Notes: generated by a model not told the origin, from the sequence alone. A stretch of 64,000 bases of DNA from Pseudothioclava sp033100795 (GCF_033100795.1 NZ_JAWLVI010000004.1:124001-188000); one strand, 5' to 3'. Counted from the first letter of the stretch, positions 9,374-17,978 are shown. Program-made: numbers and translations.

Positions 9374-9763
9374 TCATGCCCAATCCCCCTCGTCATCGTC
9401 CCAATCAAAGGCGTCAGGATTTGCGAAGACCTCGGAAAACGAGACCTGCGCCTTTGCCACATCAATTTTCAGAAGCGCGTCATAGGATTCGGGGTCAAAC
9501 GGCTCTTCGGCGGGGACAACCTCGCGCCCGAAGAGCCAGCTCAGCCGCCCGGCGTCCAGATTGCCGCGCTCGAACGGTTCTTCGCCGAAATGCGCCCAAA
9601 GCGCCGCCATGAAACCGGCGTCCGCGCGACGATCCGCAGGCGCGCGGTCCTTGAACCGCTCGCGTCGGATAATCTTGGTCGCGCCGTTCTTATTCGCGCG
9701 TCGAATGGTGAATTGGTAATCCGTTCCCGACAAACGGCCGGGGAAGAAACGGTGTTTCAGCAT
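9374..9763 (-). CDS. Conserved hypothetical protein, 129 residues
   Basis: Protein starts MLKHRFFPGRLSGTDYQF, is basic in the first half (RRANKNGATKIIRRERF) and strongly acidic at the C terminus (DWDDDEGDW). The start at 9763 is supported by an AGGAGG Shine-Dalgarno 7 bases upstream; the longer frame starting at 9799 has none. I do not recognise the family. It lies within the pcc gene cluster on the same strand. It has no signal peptide or membrane segment, so it is probably cytoplasmic. Confidence 0.7.
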   Translation of the reverse strand: MLKHRFFPGRLSGTDYQFTIRRANKNGATKIIRRERFKDRAPADRRADAGFMAALWAHFGEEPFERGNLDAGRLSWLFGREVVPAEEPFDPESYDALLKIDVAKAQVSFSEVFANPDAFDWDDDEGDWA

Positions 9764-9801
9764 CTGATGCCCTCCTGTATCTGAGGCTGCATCAGGCATA
9801 C

Positions 9802-9833
9802 CACGGGGGCGAGTGCAAGCGCCCGCCCCCGTG
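9802..9833. terminator. Perfect 10-bp stem-loop
   Basis: CACGGGGGCG (9802-9811) pairs with CGCCCCCGTG (9824-9833). It sits between the 40-residue lipoprotein gene and the 129-residue gene on the minus strand and could separate their transcripts; the T-rich tail is weak on both sides. Confidence 0.5.
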
Positions 9834-9883
9834 AAAGATCACTCAAACGGGTCCGGCGGCCAGCGCCAAACCCCGTTTCGGGA

Positions 9884-10006
9884 TTATTTGTATTTGCCGG
9901 TGTAGGCCGGTTCGACCGAGACGGGCTCGGGCATCGGCTCGGGCTTCGGAGCGCAGGCGGCTGCGAATGCAACGAGAGCGAGAGCGACAAAAACTTTCTT
10001 CGACAT
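9884..10006 (-). CDS. Forty-residue lipoprotein
   Basis: A very short gene: signal segment MSKKVFVALALVAFAAA followed by the lipobox Cys at residue 18, then a proline-rich tail (APKPEPMPEP) ending YTGKYK. A GGAGAAG Shine-Dalgarno lies 4 bases before the ATG. The lipobox, Shine-Dalgarno and compact hydrophobic core make it credible despite its length. Such mini-lipoproteins occur in several proteobacteria and are often missed. Function unknown; it lies in the pcc cluster. Confidence 0.7.
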   Translation of the reverse strand: MSKKVFVALALVAFAAACAPKPEPMPEPVSVEPAYTGKYK

Positions 10007-10202
10007 AGACTTCTCCTGTCCGTGCGGCGCTTACCGGTCATCCGGCGGCCGGTTTTGGTTTCAGGCACAACAACTTGCCCGCCCGCGAGAGTAGCGCGGA
10101 AATCGGCAAAGGCGAAGCGAAACTTTGGCGACGCGCAGGGGGCGACAAAAGGCTGCGCGCCCTGCCCCTGTATCGCCTGCCAAGTCTCGCGCCGGTTGCG
10201 CA

Positions 10203-10673
10203 TCAGAAAAACTCCCATTCGCACACCCCGTCGCTGACAGAGTAGGCTTCGAAATATTGCACCGCCTCGGGGACGGCTTCGCCCAGTGGCACGATCCTGT
10301 CTGACAGGCTCAGCACCACCTGTTCGGGTTGCGGCGCCCCGCCCGACGGCAATCTGGGCGCCACATAGGTCTCGCACAGCGCCGTAATATCCAGCAGCGC
10401 CACATCCGGCGACAAAGCCCCGACACCGCCGATCCGCGGCGCCAGAAACCGGAAGCGGTAGGTCAATCCCTGCGGCCCTTCCTCGGTCTGTGAGGCATCC
10501 ACCCACCAGACCTCTTGACCGGAGGGAACCGGAATTGCCGCGCCGAAAGTGCCCTCGGGGCCAAGCGGCCCTTCCGGCGCGTTTTGGGCTCCGGCAGACA
10601 CAGCGAAGATCAGAGCAGTCACCAGACCGCTAGCCAATCCGCCCTTCGCCCTACCTGCCGAAAAGCCCATCAA
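10203..10673 (-). CDS. Exported protein, DUF6497-like
   Basis: A 156-residue protein with an N-terminal hydrophobic signal (LASGLVTALIFAVSAGAQNA). The mature domain contains VWWVDASQTEEGPQGLTYRFRFLAP, TALCETYVAPRLP and a C-terminal VCEWEFF, with two Cys that may pair in the periplasm. The pattern resembles the Rhodobacteraceae family I know as DUF6497; this match is from memory. It is 6 bases downstream of pccB and likely co-transcribed with it. No function can be stated. Confidence 0.7.
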   Translation of the reverse strand: MMGFSAGRAKGGLASGLVTALIFAVSAGAQNAPEGPLGPEGTFGAAIPVPSGQEVWWVDASQTEEGPQGLTYRFRFLAPRIGGVGALSPDVALLDITALCETYVAPRLPSGGAPQPEQVVLSLSDRIVPLGEAVPEAVQYFEAYSVSDGVCEWEFF

Positions 10674-10679
10674 GCCCCC

Positions 10680-12212
10680 TTACAGCGGAATATTGTCGTG
10701 TTTTTTCCACGGGTTAGAGAGCTTTTTCGAGCGCAGAGACGCAAAGGCACGCGCCACACGGCGGCGCGTCGAACGCGGCTGGATCACCTCGTCGATGAAG
10801 CCTTTTTCCGCCGCCACAAACGGGTTAGCGAAACGGTCTTCGTAGTTCTTGGTGCGCGCCGCGATCTTTTCCGCGTCGCCCAGTTCCGAGCGATAGAGGA
10901 TCTCAACTGCACCCTTCGCGCCCATCACCGCGATCTCGGCGGTCGGCCAGGCGTAGTTGAAATCGCCGCGCAGGTGCTTGGAGGCCATAACGTCATAAGC
11001 GCCACCATAGGCCTTGCGCGTGATCACCGTGACCTTCGGCACGGTTGCCTCGCCATAAGCGAACAAGAGCTTCGCGCCGTGCTTGATAACCCCGCCATAT
11101 TCCTGCGAGGTTCCCGGCAGGAAGCCCGGCACGTCAACAAGCGTCAGGATCGGAATTTCGAACGCATCGCAGAAGCGCACGAAACGCGCGGCCTTGCGCG
11201 AGCTGTCAATATCAAGGCAGCCCGCCAGAACCAGCGGCTGGTTGGCGACAACGCCCACGGTCTGCCCTTCGATGCGAACGAAACCGGTGATGATATTGCC
11301 CGCGTAATCCTTTTGGATCTCGAAGAAATCGCCCTCGTCAGCGATCTTCTGGATCAGTTCCTTCATGTCGTAGGGCATGTTCGGGTTCGCCGGAACCAGT
11401 GTATCAAGCGAATCCTCGACCCGCGCGACATCGTCAAAGAACGGGCGCACCGGCGCCTTCTCGCGGTTCGACAGCGGCAGGAAGTCGATCAGACGGCGGG
11501 TCTCGGCAATGGCCTCGACGTCGTTCTCATAGGCGCCATCCGCGACCGAAGATTTCTTGGTGTGGGTCGAAGCCCCGCCCAGTTCTTCGGCGGTCACGAC
11601 CTCGTTCGTCACGGTCTTCACCACGTCGGGACCGGTCACGAACATGTAGGACGTGTCTTTCACCATGAAGATGAAGTCGGTCATCGCAGGCGAATAGACC
11701 GCGCCACCTGCACACGGCCCCATGATAAGGCTGATCTGCGGCACCACGCCCGAGGCCATGATGTTGCGCTGGAACACCTCGGCATAGCCCGCAAGCGAGG
11801 CCACGCCTTCCTGAATCCGCGCACCACCCGAATCGTTCATGCCGATCACAGGCGCGCCATTTTGCATCGCCATATCCATGATCTTGCAGATCTTCTCGGC
11901 GTGGGTTTCCGACAGCGAGCCGCCAAACACCGTGAAGTCCTGCGAGAAGACATAGACCATGCGGCCGTTGACCGTGCCCCAGCCCGTAATCACGCCATCG
12001 CCCGCGGGTTTATCCGATTCCATGCCGAAATCGGTGCAGCGGTGCGACTTGAACATGTCGAATTCTTCGAAGGAATCCTCGTCCAGCAGCAGCTCGATAC
12101 GCTCGCGCGCGGTCAGCTTGCCTTTTTTGTGTTGTGCGTCGATGCGGCGCTCGCCGCCGCCAAGGCGCGCCTGTGCACGACGCTCTTCCAGCTGTTGCAG
12201 GATATCTTTCAT
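10680..12212 (-). CDS. pccB: Propionyl-CoA carboxylase beta (carboxyltransferase) subunit
   Basis: A 510-residue carboxyltransferase subunit that moves the carboxyl group from biotin on PccA to propionyl-CoA. The N terminus MKDILQQLEERRAQARLGGGE is typical of PccB, and the crotonase-fold oxyanion loops GGSLSETHAEK, NDSGGARIQEG and GPCAGGAVYSPA are present. The start at 12212 follows a GGAGGGGAG Shine-Dalgarno; upstream in-frame codons run through the operator region. In R. sphaeroides the pccB promoter is the documented target of PccR, and here TTTGCAAA-like boxes lie upstream (12272-12329). Confidence 0.97.
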   Translation of the reverse strand: MKDILQQLEERRAQARLGGGERRIDAQHKKGKLTARERIELLLDEDSFEEFDMFKSHRCTDFGMESDKPAGDGVITGWGTVNGRMVYVFSQDFTVFGGSLSETHAEKICKIMDMAMQNGAPVIGMNDSGGARIQEGVASLAGYAEVFQRNIMASGVVPQISLIMGPCAGGAVYSPAMTDFIFMVKDTSYMFVTGPDVVKTVTNEVVTAEELGGASTHTKKSSVADGAYENDVEAIAETRRLIDFLPLSNREKAPVRPFFDDVARVEDSLDTLVPANPNMPYDMKELIQKIADEGDFFEIQKDYAGNIITGFVRIEGQTVGVVANQPLVLAGCLDIDSSRKAARFVRFCDAFEIPILTLVDVPGFLPGTSQEYGGVIKHGAKLLFAYGEATVPKVTVITRKAYGGAYDVMASKHLRGDFNYAWPTAEIAVMGAKGAVEILYRSELGDAEKIAARTKNYEDRFANPFVAAEKGFIDEVIQPRSTRRRVARAFASLRSKKLSNPWKKHDNIPL

Positions 12213-12271
12213 GGACTCCCCTCCGAAGGTTTGGCGCACCCTAGCTTGACGCAAGTTTATTACAAAGCGGA

Positions 12272-12329
12272 TTTGCGTAAATTTGCAAAAAATTGGCAGA
12301 TGCGTGATTGCGAATTGCAAATCTGCAAA
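12272..12329. promoter_or_regulatory. Cluster of TTTGCAAA-like boxes upstream of pccB
   Basis: The 179-bp gap between pccB and the divergent DUF486 gene holds TTTGCGTA (12272), a perfect TTTGCAAA (12282-12289), ATTGCAAA (12314-12321) and TCTGCAAA (12322-12329). In R. sphaeroides PccR control of pccB depends on TTTGCAAA-X4-TTTGCAAA upstream of that gene. The boxes here match the half-site but differ in spacing (10-bp and 8-bp periods). PccR binding is inferred. Confidence 0.75.
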
Positions 12330-12391
12330 AACGCGGCCTCTTGACCGGACCTGCGGTTTGGCTGCAATGGCGCAAATGCCCCGGAGGCCTC

Positions 12392-12733
12392 ATGCCCGCC
12401 CCTCTTGCGACCGCTTTGCTTTTGCTCGCCTCGAACGTCTTTATGACCTTCGCGTGGTATGGCCATCTGAAATTCAAGACCACCGCGCTTTGGGTGGTCA
12501 TTCTGGCAAGCTGGGGAATCGCGTTTTTCGAATATACCTTGCAGGTTCCGGCCAACCGGATCGGGCATGGTGCGCTCAGCGCCGCGCAACTCAAGACGAT
12601 GCAAGAGTTCATCTCGCTCAGCGTTTTTGCCGTGTTCAGCTGGGTCTATCTGGGCGAGAGGATGGGTTGGATGGGGCTTGGCGGCTTTGCCCTGATCGCA
12701 ATCGGTGCCGCGCTGGTATTTCTGGACCGCTAG
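12392..12733 (+). CDS. DMT/DUF486 family inner-membrane protein
   Basis: A 113-residue protein with four predicted membrane helices: ATALLLLASNVFMTFAW, LWVVILASWGIAFFEY, FISLSVFAVFSWVYLGE and LGGFALIAIGAALVFL. This is the DUF486 family of small multidrug-resistance-like transporters with conserved YTLQVPANRIGH in the central loop. The start at 12392 has GGAGG 6 bases upstream. It is divergent from pccB, shares its operator region, and precedes pccR. A role in exporting or tolerating short-chain acids is possible but not shown. Confidence 0.88.
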   Translation: MPAPLATALLLLASNVFMTFAWYGHLKFKTTALWVVILASWGIAFFEYTLQVPANRIGHGALSAAQLKTMQEFISLSVFAVFSWVYLGERMGWMGLGGFALIAIGAALVFLDR

Positions 12734-12757
12734 AAGCGTGGCATTTGACGCGGACGC

Positions 12758-12785
12758 TTTGCAAAGATAGGCTGATCTTTGCAAA
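12758..12785. promoter_or_regulatory. Paired TTTGCAAA operator upstream of pccR
   Basis: Two perfect TTTGCAAA palindromes (12758-12765 and 12778-12785) lie 20 bp apart start to start, two helical turns, ending 18 bases before the pccR ATG. This is the half-site described for PccR, so autoregulation is the natural reading. Confidence 0.8.
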
Positions 12786-12803
12786 CCAACCCACCGAGGC
12801 TCC

Positions 12804-14198
12804 ATGGCGACCCAGAAACTTTATGCAGGCGTCAAGCTGCGCGAAACCCGCACGCGATTGGGGCTGACGCAGAAATCCTTTGCCGAGCGGCTGGGGGTCT
12901 CGCTGCCCTATCTGAACCAGATGGAAAACAACCACCGTCCGGTTTCGGCGGCGGTGGTTCTGGCGCTGGCGGGCGAGTTTGGTCTGGATGTGACCGAGCT
13001 TTCGGCGGGCGATGCCGAACGGCTTGTCTCGGATATGCGCGAGGCGCTGGCCGACCCGATCTTTGCCGACGCCGCGCCCCCCCTGGCCGATCTGCGCCTG
13101 ACCGCCTCGAACGCGCCCGCCCTCGCCCGCGCCTTCCTTGAGATGCACCGATCATACCGGCAGGCGCATGAACGGCTGGCTTCGCTCGACGAGGCATTGG
13201 GCCGCGAAGGCGCGCAAACCGTGGTCAGCCCGTGGGAGGAGGTGCGCGACTTCTTTCATTATTGCGACAACTATATCGACGCCGTGGACCGCGCGGCCGA
13301 GCATTTCATCAGCCCGAACGGCAAGGTGCTGGACCCGATCGCACGCGCGACCGAGGCGCTGCGCGCGCGCGGCATCGAAGTGCAATTCGCAGAGACCACG
13401 GACCTGCGCCAGCGCGCGGGCAATGTGCTGCGGATCGGCGCCCATGCGGGGCGGGCAACGCAGGCGTTTCAATTGCTGCATCAGGTCGCGCTGATCTCGC
13501 AAAACGACCTGCTGGAGGCGACGCTGGATCTGGCGCGTTTCCAGTCCGAGACCGCGCGCTCCATCGCGAAAATCGGGCTGGCCAACTATTTCGCGGGCGC
13601 CGCCCTTCTGCCCTATCGTGCCTTCCTTGAGGCGGCGCAGGAAACCCGCCATGACCTTGAACGTCTGGCCGATATTTTCGGCGCCTCGATCGAGCAGGTG
13701 GCGCATCGGCTGTCTACGCTTCAGCGTCCCGGCGCCAAGGGCATCCCGTTCTTCTTTGTGCGCGTCGATCAGGCGGGCACTATCACCAAGCGCCACTCGG
13801 CCACGCGCCTGCAATTCGCCCGTTTCGGCGGCGCCTGCCCCCTGTGGAACGTGCATCAGGCCTTTGAAACCCCGACAAAATTCCTGCGCCAACTGGCCGA
13901 GACGCCTGACGGGGTGCGCTATTTGTGTCTTGCGCGCGATGTGTCGAAACCGGGGGGCAGCTTTACCGCGCCGGTGCGCCGTTACGCGATTTGTCTGGGC
14001 TGTGAGGTCAGCCATGCGCGCGGCCTTGTTTATGCCGACGATATGGAGCTGAACACGCCCAAGGCCTATCAGCCAATCGGGATTTCCTGCCGGATCTGCG
14101 AGCGCAAGGATTGCCACCAGCGCTCGGTCCCGCCGCTGGAGCGCCGGCTTTCGGTCGATCCGAACCGCCGCGGCCTTCTGCCCTACGACATCGACTAA
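12804..14198 (+). CDS. pccR: PccR-type short-chain acyl-CoA responsive regulator (ScfR family)
   Basis: A 464-residue regulator with an N-terminal XRE helix-turn-helix (LRETRTRLGLTQKSFAERLGVSLPYLNQMENN, residues about 10-45), a central IrrE-like domain and a C-terminal region with cysteines (CLGCEVSHARG and CRICERKDCHQRS). This architecture is that of the ScfR group, including R. sphaeroides PccR, which activates pccB in response to propionyl-CoA supply. The position next to pccB and the perfect operator pair in front of the gene support the assignment. The Cys cluster near the C terminus could bind metal. Confidence 0.92.
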   Translation: MATQKLYAGVKLRETRTRLGLTQKSFAERLGVSLPYLNQMENNHRPVSAAVVLALAGEFGLDVTELSAGDAERLVSDMREALADPIFADAAPPLADLRLTASNAPALARAFLEMHRSYRQAHERLASLDEALGREGAQTVVSPWEEVRDFFHYCDNYIDAVDRAAEHFISPNGKVLDPIARATEALRARGIEVQFAETTDLRQRAGNVLRIGAHAGRATQAFQLLHQVALISQNDLLEATLDLARFQSETARSIAKIGLANYFAGAALLPYRAFLEAAQETRHDLERLADIFGASIEQVAHRLSTLQRPGAKGIPFFFVRVDQAGTITKRHSATRLQFARFGGACPLWNVHQAFETPTKFLRQLAETPDGVRYLCLARDVSKPGGSFTAPVRRYAICLGCEVSHARGLVYADDMELNTPKAYQPIGISCRICERKDCHQRSVPPLERRLSVDPNRRGLLPYDID

Positions 14199-14201
14199 AA
14201 A

Positions 14202-14223
14202 AGCCCCGGGTTTCCCCGGGGCT
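14202..14223. terminator. Bidirectional terminator between pccR and the DUF465 gene
   Basis: AGCCCCGGG (14202-14210) pairs with CCCGGGGCT (14215-14223). An A run precedes it (T run on the minus strand). It sits 4 bases after the pccR stop and before the convergent gene at 14250, so it can serve both. Confidence 0.75.
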
Positions 14224-14249
14224 CCAGTTGCTTGATGCCTGTTCGCGCC

Positions 14250-14489
14250 TTAGGCGGTCGCAAGCATCTGCGCGATCTCATCTTTCAGCGCGGCACGCTG
14301 CTTGCGCAGGGCCGTCTCCGCTAGCTGCTCCATCGGCTCGACAAGGGTCTCTGCGCGGTGGACCTGATCATTGATCTCGTCATACTGGTCCAGCAGCTTG
14401 GAGAAGTGCGCGTTCGACACTTTCAACTCGTGCAGCTTTTCCATTGCATGAGGAAATTCTTCCTGCAGCGTGTGCGGGGTATTGGACAT
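14250..14489 (-). CDS. DUF465/YdcH family small coiled-coil protein
   Basis: A 79-residue, almost entirely helical protein: EEFPHAMEKLHELKVSNAHF, then a heptad-rich stretch up to ALRKQRAALKDEIAQMLATA. The pattern HxLKxxxxHF followed by a KD(E)I end is characteristic of the DUF465 (YdcH) family. Function is not established in the family. It is a single gene, convergent with pccR and sharing its terminator. Confidence 0.88.
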   Translation of the reverse strand: MSNTPHTLQEEFPHAMEKLHELKVSNAHFSKLLDQYDEINDQVHRAETLVEPMEQLAETALRKQRAALKDEIAQMLATA

Positions 14490-14606
14490 AGAGGCGTCTC
14501 CCTTCTTCTGTTACGATCAGAGAGTAGCCCGCCCGCCGGAAACGCGCCTTGACTGGTGTCAATATCGAAAGAAAATTTGCCACACGCCCGAAGGCGACGC
14601 GACAAA

Positions 14607-15152
14607 TCAGGGCTGGAAAATCCCCTGATCGGTCACGATAAGGTCCAGCTTCTGGTCCGTCGGCTCGGTCGGCACATGTGCCATTTCCTGCCCTGCAAAA
14701 GCAAACCCGATGGCCGTAACCGGACCGGCCGCGCGCAGCTTTTCCAGCGTGCGGTCATAAAAGCCGCCACCATAGCCCAGCCGGAACCCGCGCCGGTCAA
14801 AGGCCAGAAGCGGCACGATCAGAACCTCGGGCGTGATCTCGGTGCGGTCAGAGGGGACCATGACCCCGAAAGCACCCTCTTCCATCTGCGCGCCCTCGTG
14901 CCACGACCGGAAGCTCAGCGGCGTATCGGGCGCATCGACCACCGGCAGGCACAGCGGCCCGTTATGCGAGGCCACCGCCGGACGCGGGTCCAGCTCGGTG
15001 CGGATCGGCATATAGAAGGACAGGCGTTGCCCCGCGTGATGCGCCAGCATCGTCGCCAGCCAGTCATTGGCCCGCGCCGAACGCTCGGCGCCATCTGCGA
15101 ACAGCGCCGCACGGGTTTTATAGGCCGCAGCGCGTGTCTGTTGTTTCGTCAT
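14607..15152 (-). CDS. 5-formyltetrahydrofolate cyclo-ligase
   Basis: A 181-residue enzyme converting 5-formyl-THF to 5,10-methenyl-THF with ATP, returning stored folate to one-carbon metabolism. The signature loop FRLGYGGGFYDRTL near residue 125 binds nucleotide, and the N-terminal KTRAALFADGAERS helix is typical. Length is normal for the family (about 180-200). The start overlaps the mgtE stop by 4 bases, so the two are coupled on the minus strand; an mgtE pairing has no obvious metabolic meaning. Confidence 0.92.
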   Translation of the reverse strand: MTKQQTRAAAYKTRAALFADGAERSARANDWLATMLAHHAGQRLSFYMPIRTELDPRPAVASHNGPLCLPVVDAPDTPLSFRSWHEGAQMEEGAFGVMVPSDRTEITPEVLIVPLLAFDRRGFRLGYGGGFYDRTLEKLRAAGPVTAIGFAFAGQEMAHVPTEPTDQKLDLIVTDQGIFQP

Positions 15153-16534
15153 AGCAATATCACTCCGGCCAGCCCAAGGAAGGCGAAGAACCCCACCACA
15201 TCGGTCACCGTTGTCACAAAGGTGCCCGAGGCCAGTGCAGGGTCCGCGCCCAGTTTCTCAAGCGTAAGCGGGATCACGATCCCCGCCAGCGCGGCAACGA
15301 CCAGGTTCACCACCATTGCGACACCGATCACAAGGCCAAGCTCTGCCGTGCCGAACCAGAACCACGCAACCGCCCCCATCGCCAGCGCGAAGGTCAGCCC
15401 GTTCACCAGCCCCACCATGCCTTCGCGTCGCACGACCCGCCAGACGTTGCTTTCGGTCAGGTCGCGGGTGGCCAGGGCGCGCACAGCAACCGTCAGCGTC
15501 TGCGTGCCCGCGTTACCGCCCATCGAGGCGACAATCGGCATCAAGACCGCCAGCGCCACCAGCTTTTCGATGGTCCCTTCAAACAGCGCAATCACGCTGG
15601 AGGCCAGAATCGCAGTCAGCATATTCACGAACAGCCACGGGATGCGCTGACGCACGGTTTCGATCACGGTGTCGGTAATAGCAGAGTCGTCGCCCACACC
15701 TGCAAGGCGCAGGATGTCCTCTTCGTGTTCCTCGTCCAGCACCGACATCGCGTCGTCGATGGTAATCACACCGACAAGGCGCTCGTCATCATCAACAACC
15801 GGCGCAGAGATCAGGTGATACTGGTTGAATGCATAAGCGACGTCGGCCTCTTCCTGATAGGCCGAGATCGTGCGGAAGCTCTCTTCGGCAATCGTCGCAA
15901 GCGGCGTCGCCCGCGTCGTCGCCAAAAGCCGCCCAAGCGTCACATAGCCCACCGGATGATGCGCCGGATCGACAAGGATCACATGGTAGAACTGATCGGG
16001 CAGCCATTCAGCGCGACGCAGGAAGTCAATCGCCTCGCCCACGGTCCAATGCTCGGGCGCGGTCACCACCTCGCGCTGCATCAGACGGCCGGCAGAATAT
16101 TCAGGATAGGTCAGCGACTGCTCGACCGCGACACGGTCGCTTTCGTCCAGCGCGTCGAGAATCGCCTCTTGTTGCGGCTCTTCGAGGTCTTCGATCAGGT
16201 CGACAACGTCATCCGAATCAAGCTCGCGCACCGCGTCCGCCAGAACGTCAGCCGGCAGTTCGGCGATAACCTTGTCGCGAATCCCCTCGTCGATTTCCGA
16301 GAGGACGTCGCCGTCCATCTCATGGCCCCACAGGCGCAAAATCCCGCGCCGTTCGTGGCCCGAAACCTGTTCCAGAAGGTCGGCGATGTCAGCGGCGTGC
16401 AGCGGTTCAAGCTGTTCGGCAAGGCGCGCGGCGTCCTCGGCCTCGACCGCCTCGAGGATTTCATCGACGAGATCAGCGTCGAGACGAAAATCCTCTTCTT
16501 CGCGTTCGAGTTCTTCTTCGCGCTCTTCCGCCAT
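15149..16534 (-). CDS. mgtE: Magnesium transporter MgtE
   Basis: A 461-residue Mg2+ channel with the classical order: N-terminal superhelical MgtE_N domain (LAEQLEPLHAADIADLLEQV), a tandem CBS pair that senses cytoplasmic Mg2+ (around residues 150-275), a plug helix and five membrane helices ending in FFAFLGLAGVILL. The pore-region motif MGGNAGTQ is present. The very acidic N terminus (MAEEREEELEREEEDF) is longer than in some relatives. It is the first gene of a two-gene unit with the folate cyclo-ligase. No M-box-like leader was evident in the 160-bp upstream gap. Confidence 0.93.
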   Translation of the reverse strand: MAEEREEELEREEEDFRLDADLVDEILEAVEAEDAARLAEQLEPLHAADIADLLEQVSGHERRGILRLWGHEMDGDVLSEIDEGIRDKVIAELPADVLADAVRELDSDDVVDLIEDLEEPQQEAILDALDESDRVAVEQSLTYPEYSAGRLMQREVVTAPEHWTVGEAIDFLRRAEWLPDQFYHVILVDPAHHPVGYVTLGRLLATTRATPLATIAEESFRTISAYQEEADVAYAFNQYHLISAPVVDDDERLVGVITIDDAMSVLDEEHEEDILRLAGVGDDSAITDTVIETVRQRIPWLFVNMLTAILASSVIALFEGTIEKLVALAVLMPIVASMGGNAGTQTLTVAVRALATRDLTESNVWRVVRREGMVGLVNGLTFALAMGAVAWFWFGTAELGLVIGVAMVVNLVVAALAGIVIPLTLEKLGADPALASGTFVTTVTDVVGFFAFLGLAGVILL

Positions 16535-16694
16535 CCGCCCTACATCCCCCGTGTTCTCGCGCGGCGGAGATTAGCCGGACGGGCCGCGGAAAAACAGGGG
16601 GCCGCCGGAAAAAACCCTGAAAAGCGGCGAGAAAATAATCGCGGATTTACCTGTGCGGTCCGCGCGCATAGCATGGCACCGAAGGAGACCCGCG

Positions 16695-17978
16695 ATGCCC
16701 CACCTCTTACTCGGCCAAGTGCTTTATTTCTCGGGAAATCCCCTGCGAGAGGGGCTGGAGACCGCCCATCATATCCGCCGCGGCGCGGTGCTGGTCGAGG
16801 GCGGGCATATCGCCGCCGTGGGCGAGGCGGACAGCCTGCGCGCCACCCACCCCACCGCGCAGATCCACGATTATGGCGAGCGGCTGATCTCGGCGGGATT
16901 TGTGGATGCGCATGTGCATTATCCGCAAACCGCGATCATCGCGAGCTGGGGCAAGCGGCTGATCGACTGGCTCAACAGCTATACCTTCCCCGAAGAGATG
17001 CGCTTTGCCGACCCCGCCCATGCCGCCGAAATCGCCAGCAGCTATTTCGATCTGGCGATCGCGCATGGCACGACGACGATGTGCTCCTATTGCACGATCC
17101 ACCCCGAAAGCGTCGAGGCCTTCTTTGCCGAGGCCGGGCGGCGCGGGATGCGCGCGCTTGGCGGCAAGACCTGTATGGACCGCAACGCCCCCGAGGGGCT
17201 GCGCGACACGGCCCAATCGGCCTATGACGACAGCAAGGCGCTCTTGCAGCGCTGGCATGGGGTGGACCGGCTTGGCTATGCAATCACCCCGCGCTTTGCC
17301 CCCACCTCGACGCCCGAACAGCTTTCGGCCCTTGGCGCGCTTTGGGCCGAGCATCCCGACTGCCTGATGCAGACCCATCTGAGCGAGCAAACCGACGAAA
17401 TCGAATGGGTCAAATCGCTGTATCCGCAGGCGCGCGACTATCTGGACATCTACGAATCCCACGGGCTTCTGGGGCAAAACGGCGTTTACGGCCACGCGAT
17501 CCACCTTGAACCGCGCGAGCGGGCGCGGCTTTTGGAAACCGGTGCGGCACTGGCGCATTGCCCGACGTCGAATACCTTTATCGGCTCGGGGCTGTTCGAC
17601 ATGGACGGGCTGTCGCGCGACGGCGCGGTGATCGGGCTGGCCACGGATACCGGCGGCGGCTCGTCGTTTTCGATGCTGCGCACGATGGCCTCGGCCTATG
17701 AGGTCGCGCAACTGTGCCACCGCCCGCTGCATCCGGCAGAACTGTGGTGGCTGGCGACCCAAGGCTCGGCCGAAGCGCTGCGGATCAGCGACAAGGTCGG
17801 CAATCTGGCAGCGGGGATGGAGGCCGACCTGATGGTGATCGACCTCGCCTCGACCGACGCGATTGCCCAACGCCACGCGCGGGCGGATAGCTTCTGGGAG
17901 GCGCTCTTCCCGACGATCATGATGGGCGATGACCGCGCGATTTCGGACATCTGGATCAACGGTATCCGCCAGCGCTGA
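16695..17978 (+). CDS. guaD: Guanine deaminase
   Basis: A 427-residue amidohydrolase converting guanine to xanthine and ammonia, a purine salvage/catabolism step. Zinc ligands are visible as DAHVHYPQ (His 73 and 75), QTHLSEQTDE and GHAIHLEP, with the catalytic Asp in LATDTGGG. Length and the SYTFPEEMRFAD block match GuaD rather than other amidohydrolases. The start is placed at MPHLLLGQ, 8 bases behind GGAGA; upstream in-frame codons lack a ribosome site. It stands alone, divergent from mgtE. Confidence 0.93.
   Translation: MPHLLLGQVLYFSGNPLREGLETAHHIRRGAVLVEGGHIAAVGEADSLRATHPTAQIHDYGERLISAGFVDAHVHYPQTAIIASWGKRLIDWLNSYTFPEEMRFADPAHAAEIASSYFDLAIAHGTTTMCSYCTIHPESVEAFFAEAGRRGMRALGGKTCMDRNAPEGLRDTAQSAYDDSKALLQRWHGVDRLGYAITPRFAPTSTPEQLSALGALWAEHPDCLMQTHLSEQTDEIEWVKSLYPQARDYLDIYESHGLLGQNGVYGHAIHLEPRERARLLETGAALAHCPTSNTFIGSGLFDMDGLSRDGAVIGLATDTGGGSSFSMLRTMASAYEVAQLCHRPLHPAELWWLATQGSAEALRISDKVGNLAAGMEADLMVIDLASTDAIAQRHARADSFWEALFPTIMMGDDRAISDIWINGIRQR

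Noticed and set aside
10515..12344. A 609-codon plus-strand frame opposite pccB
   Set aside because: Antisense shadow of pccB; no conserved domains and composition typical of reverse-frame artefacts.
14490..14606. 6S RNA sought beside the 5-formyl-THF cyclo-ligase gene, as in enterobacteria
   Set aside because: The gap is too short for a 6S RNA and shows no long bulged hairpin.
16535..16694. Magnesium riboswitch sought upstream of mgtE
   Set aside because: No recognisable M-box core or regulatory terminator was found in the 160-bp leader.
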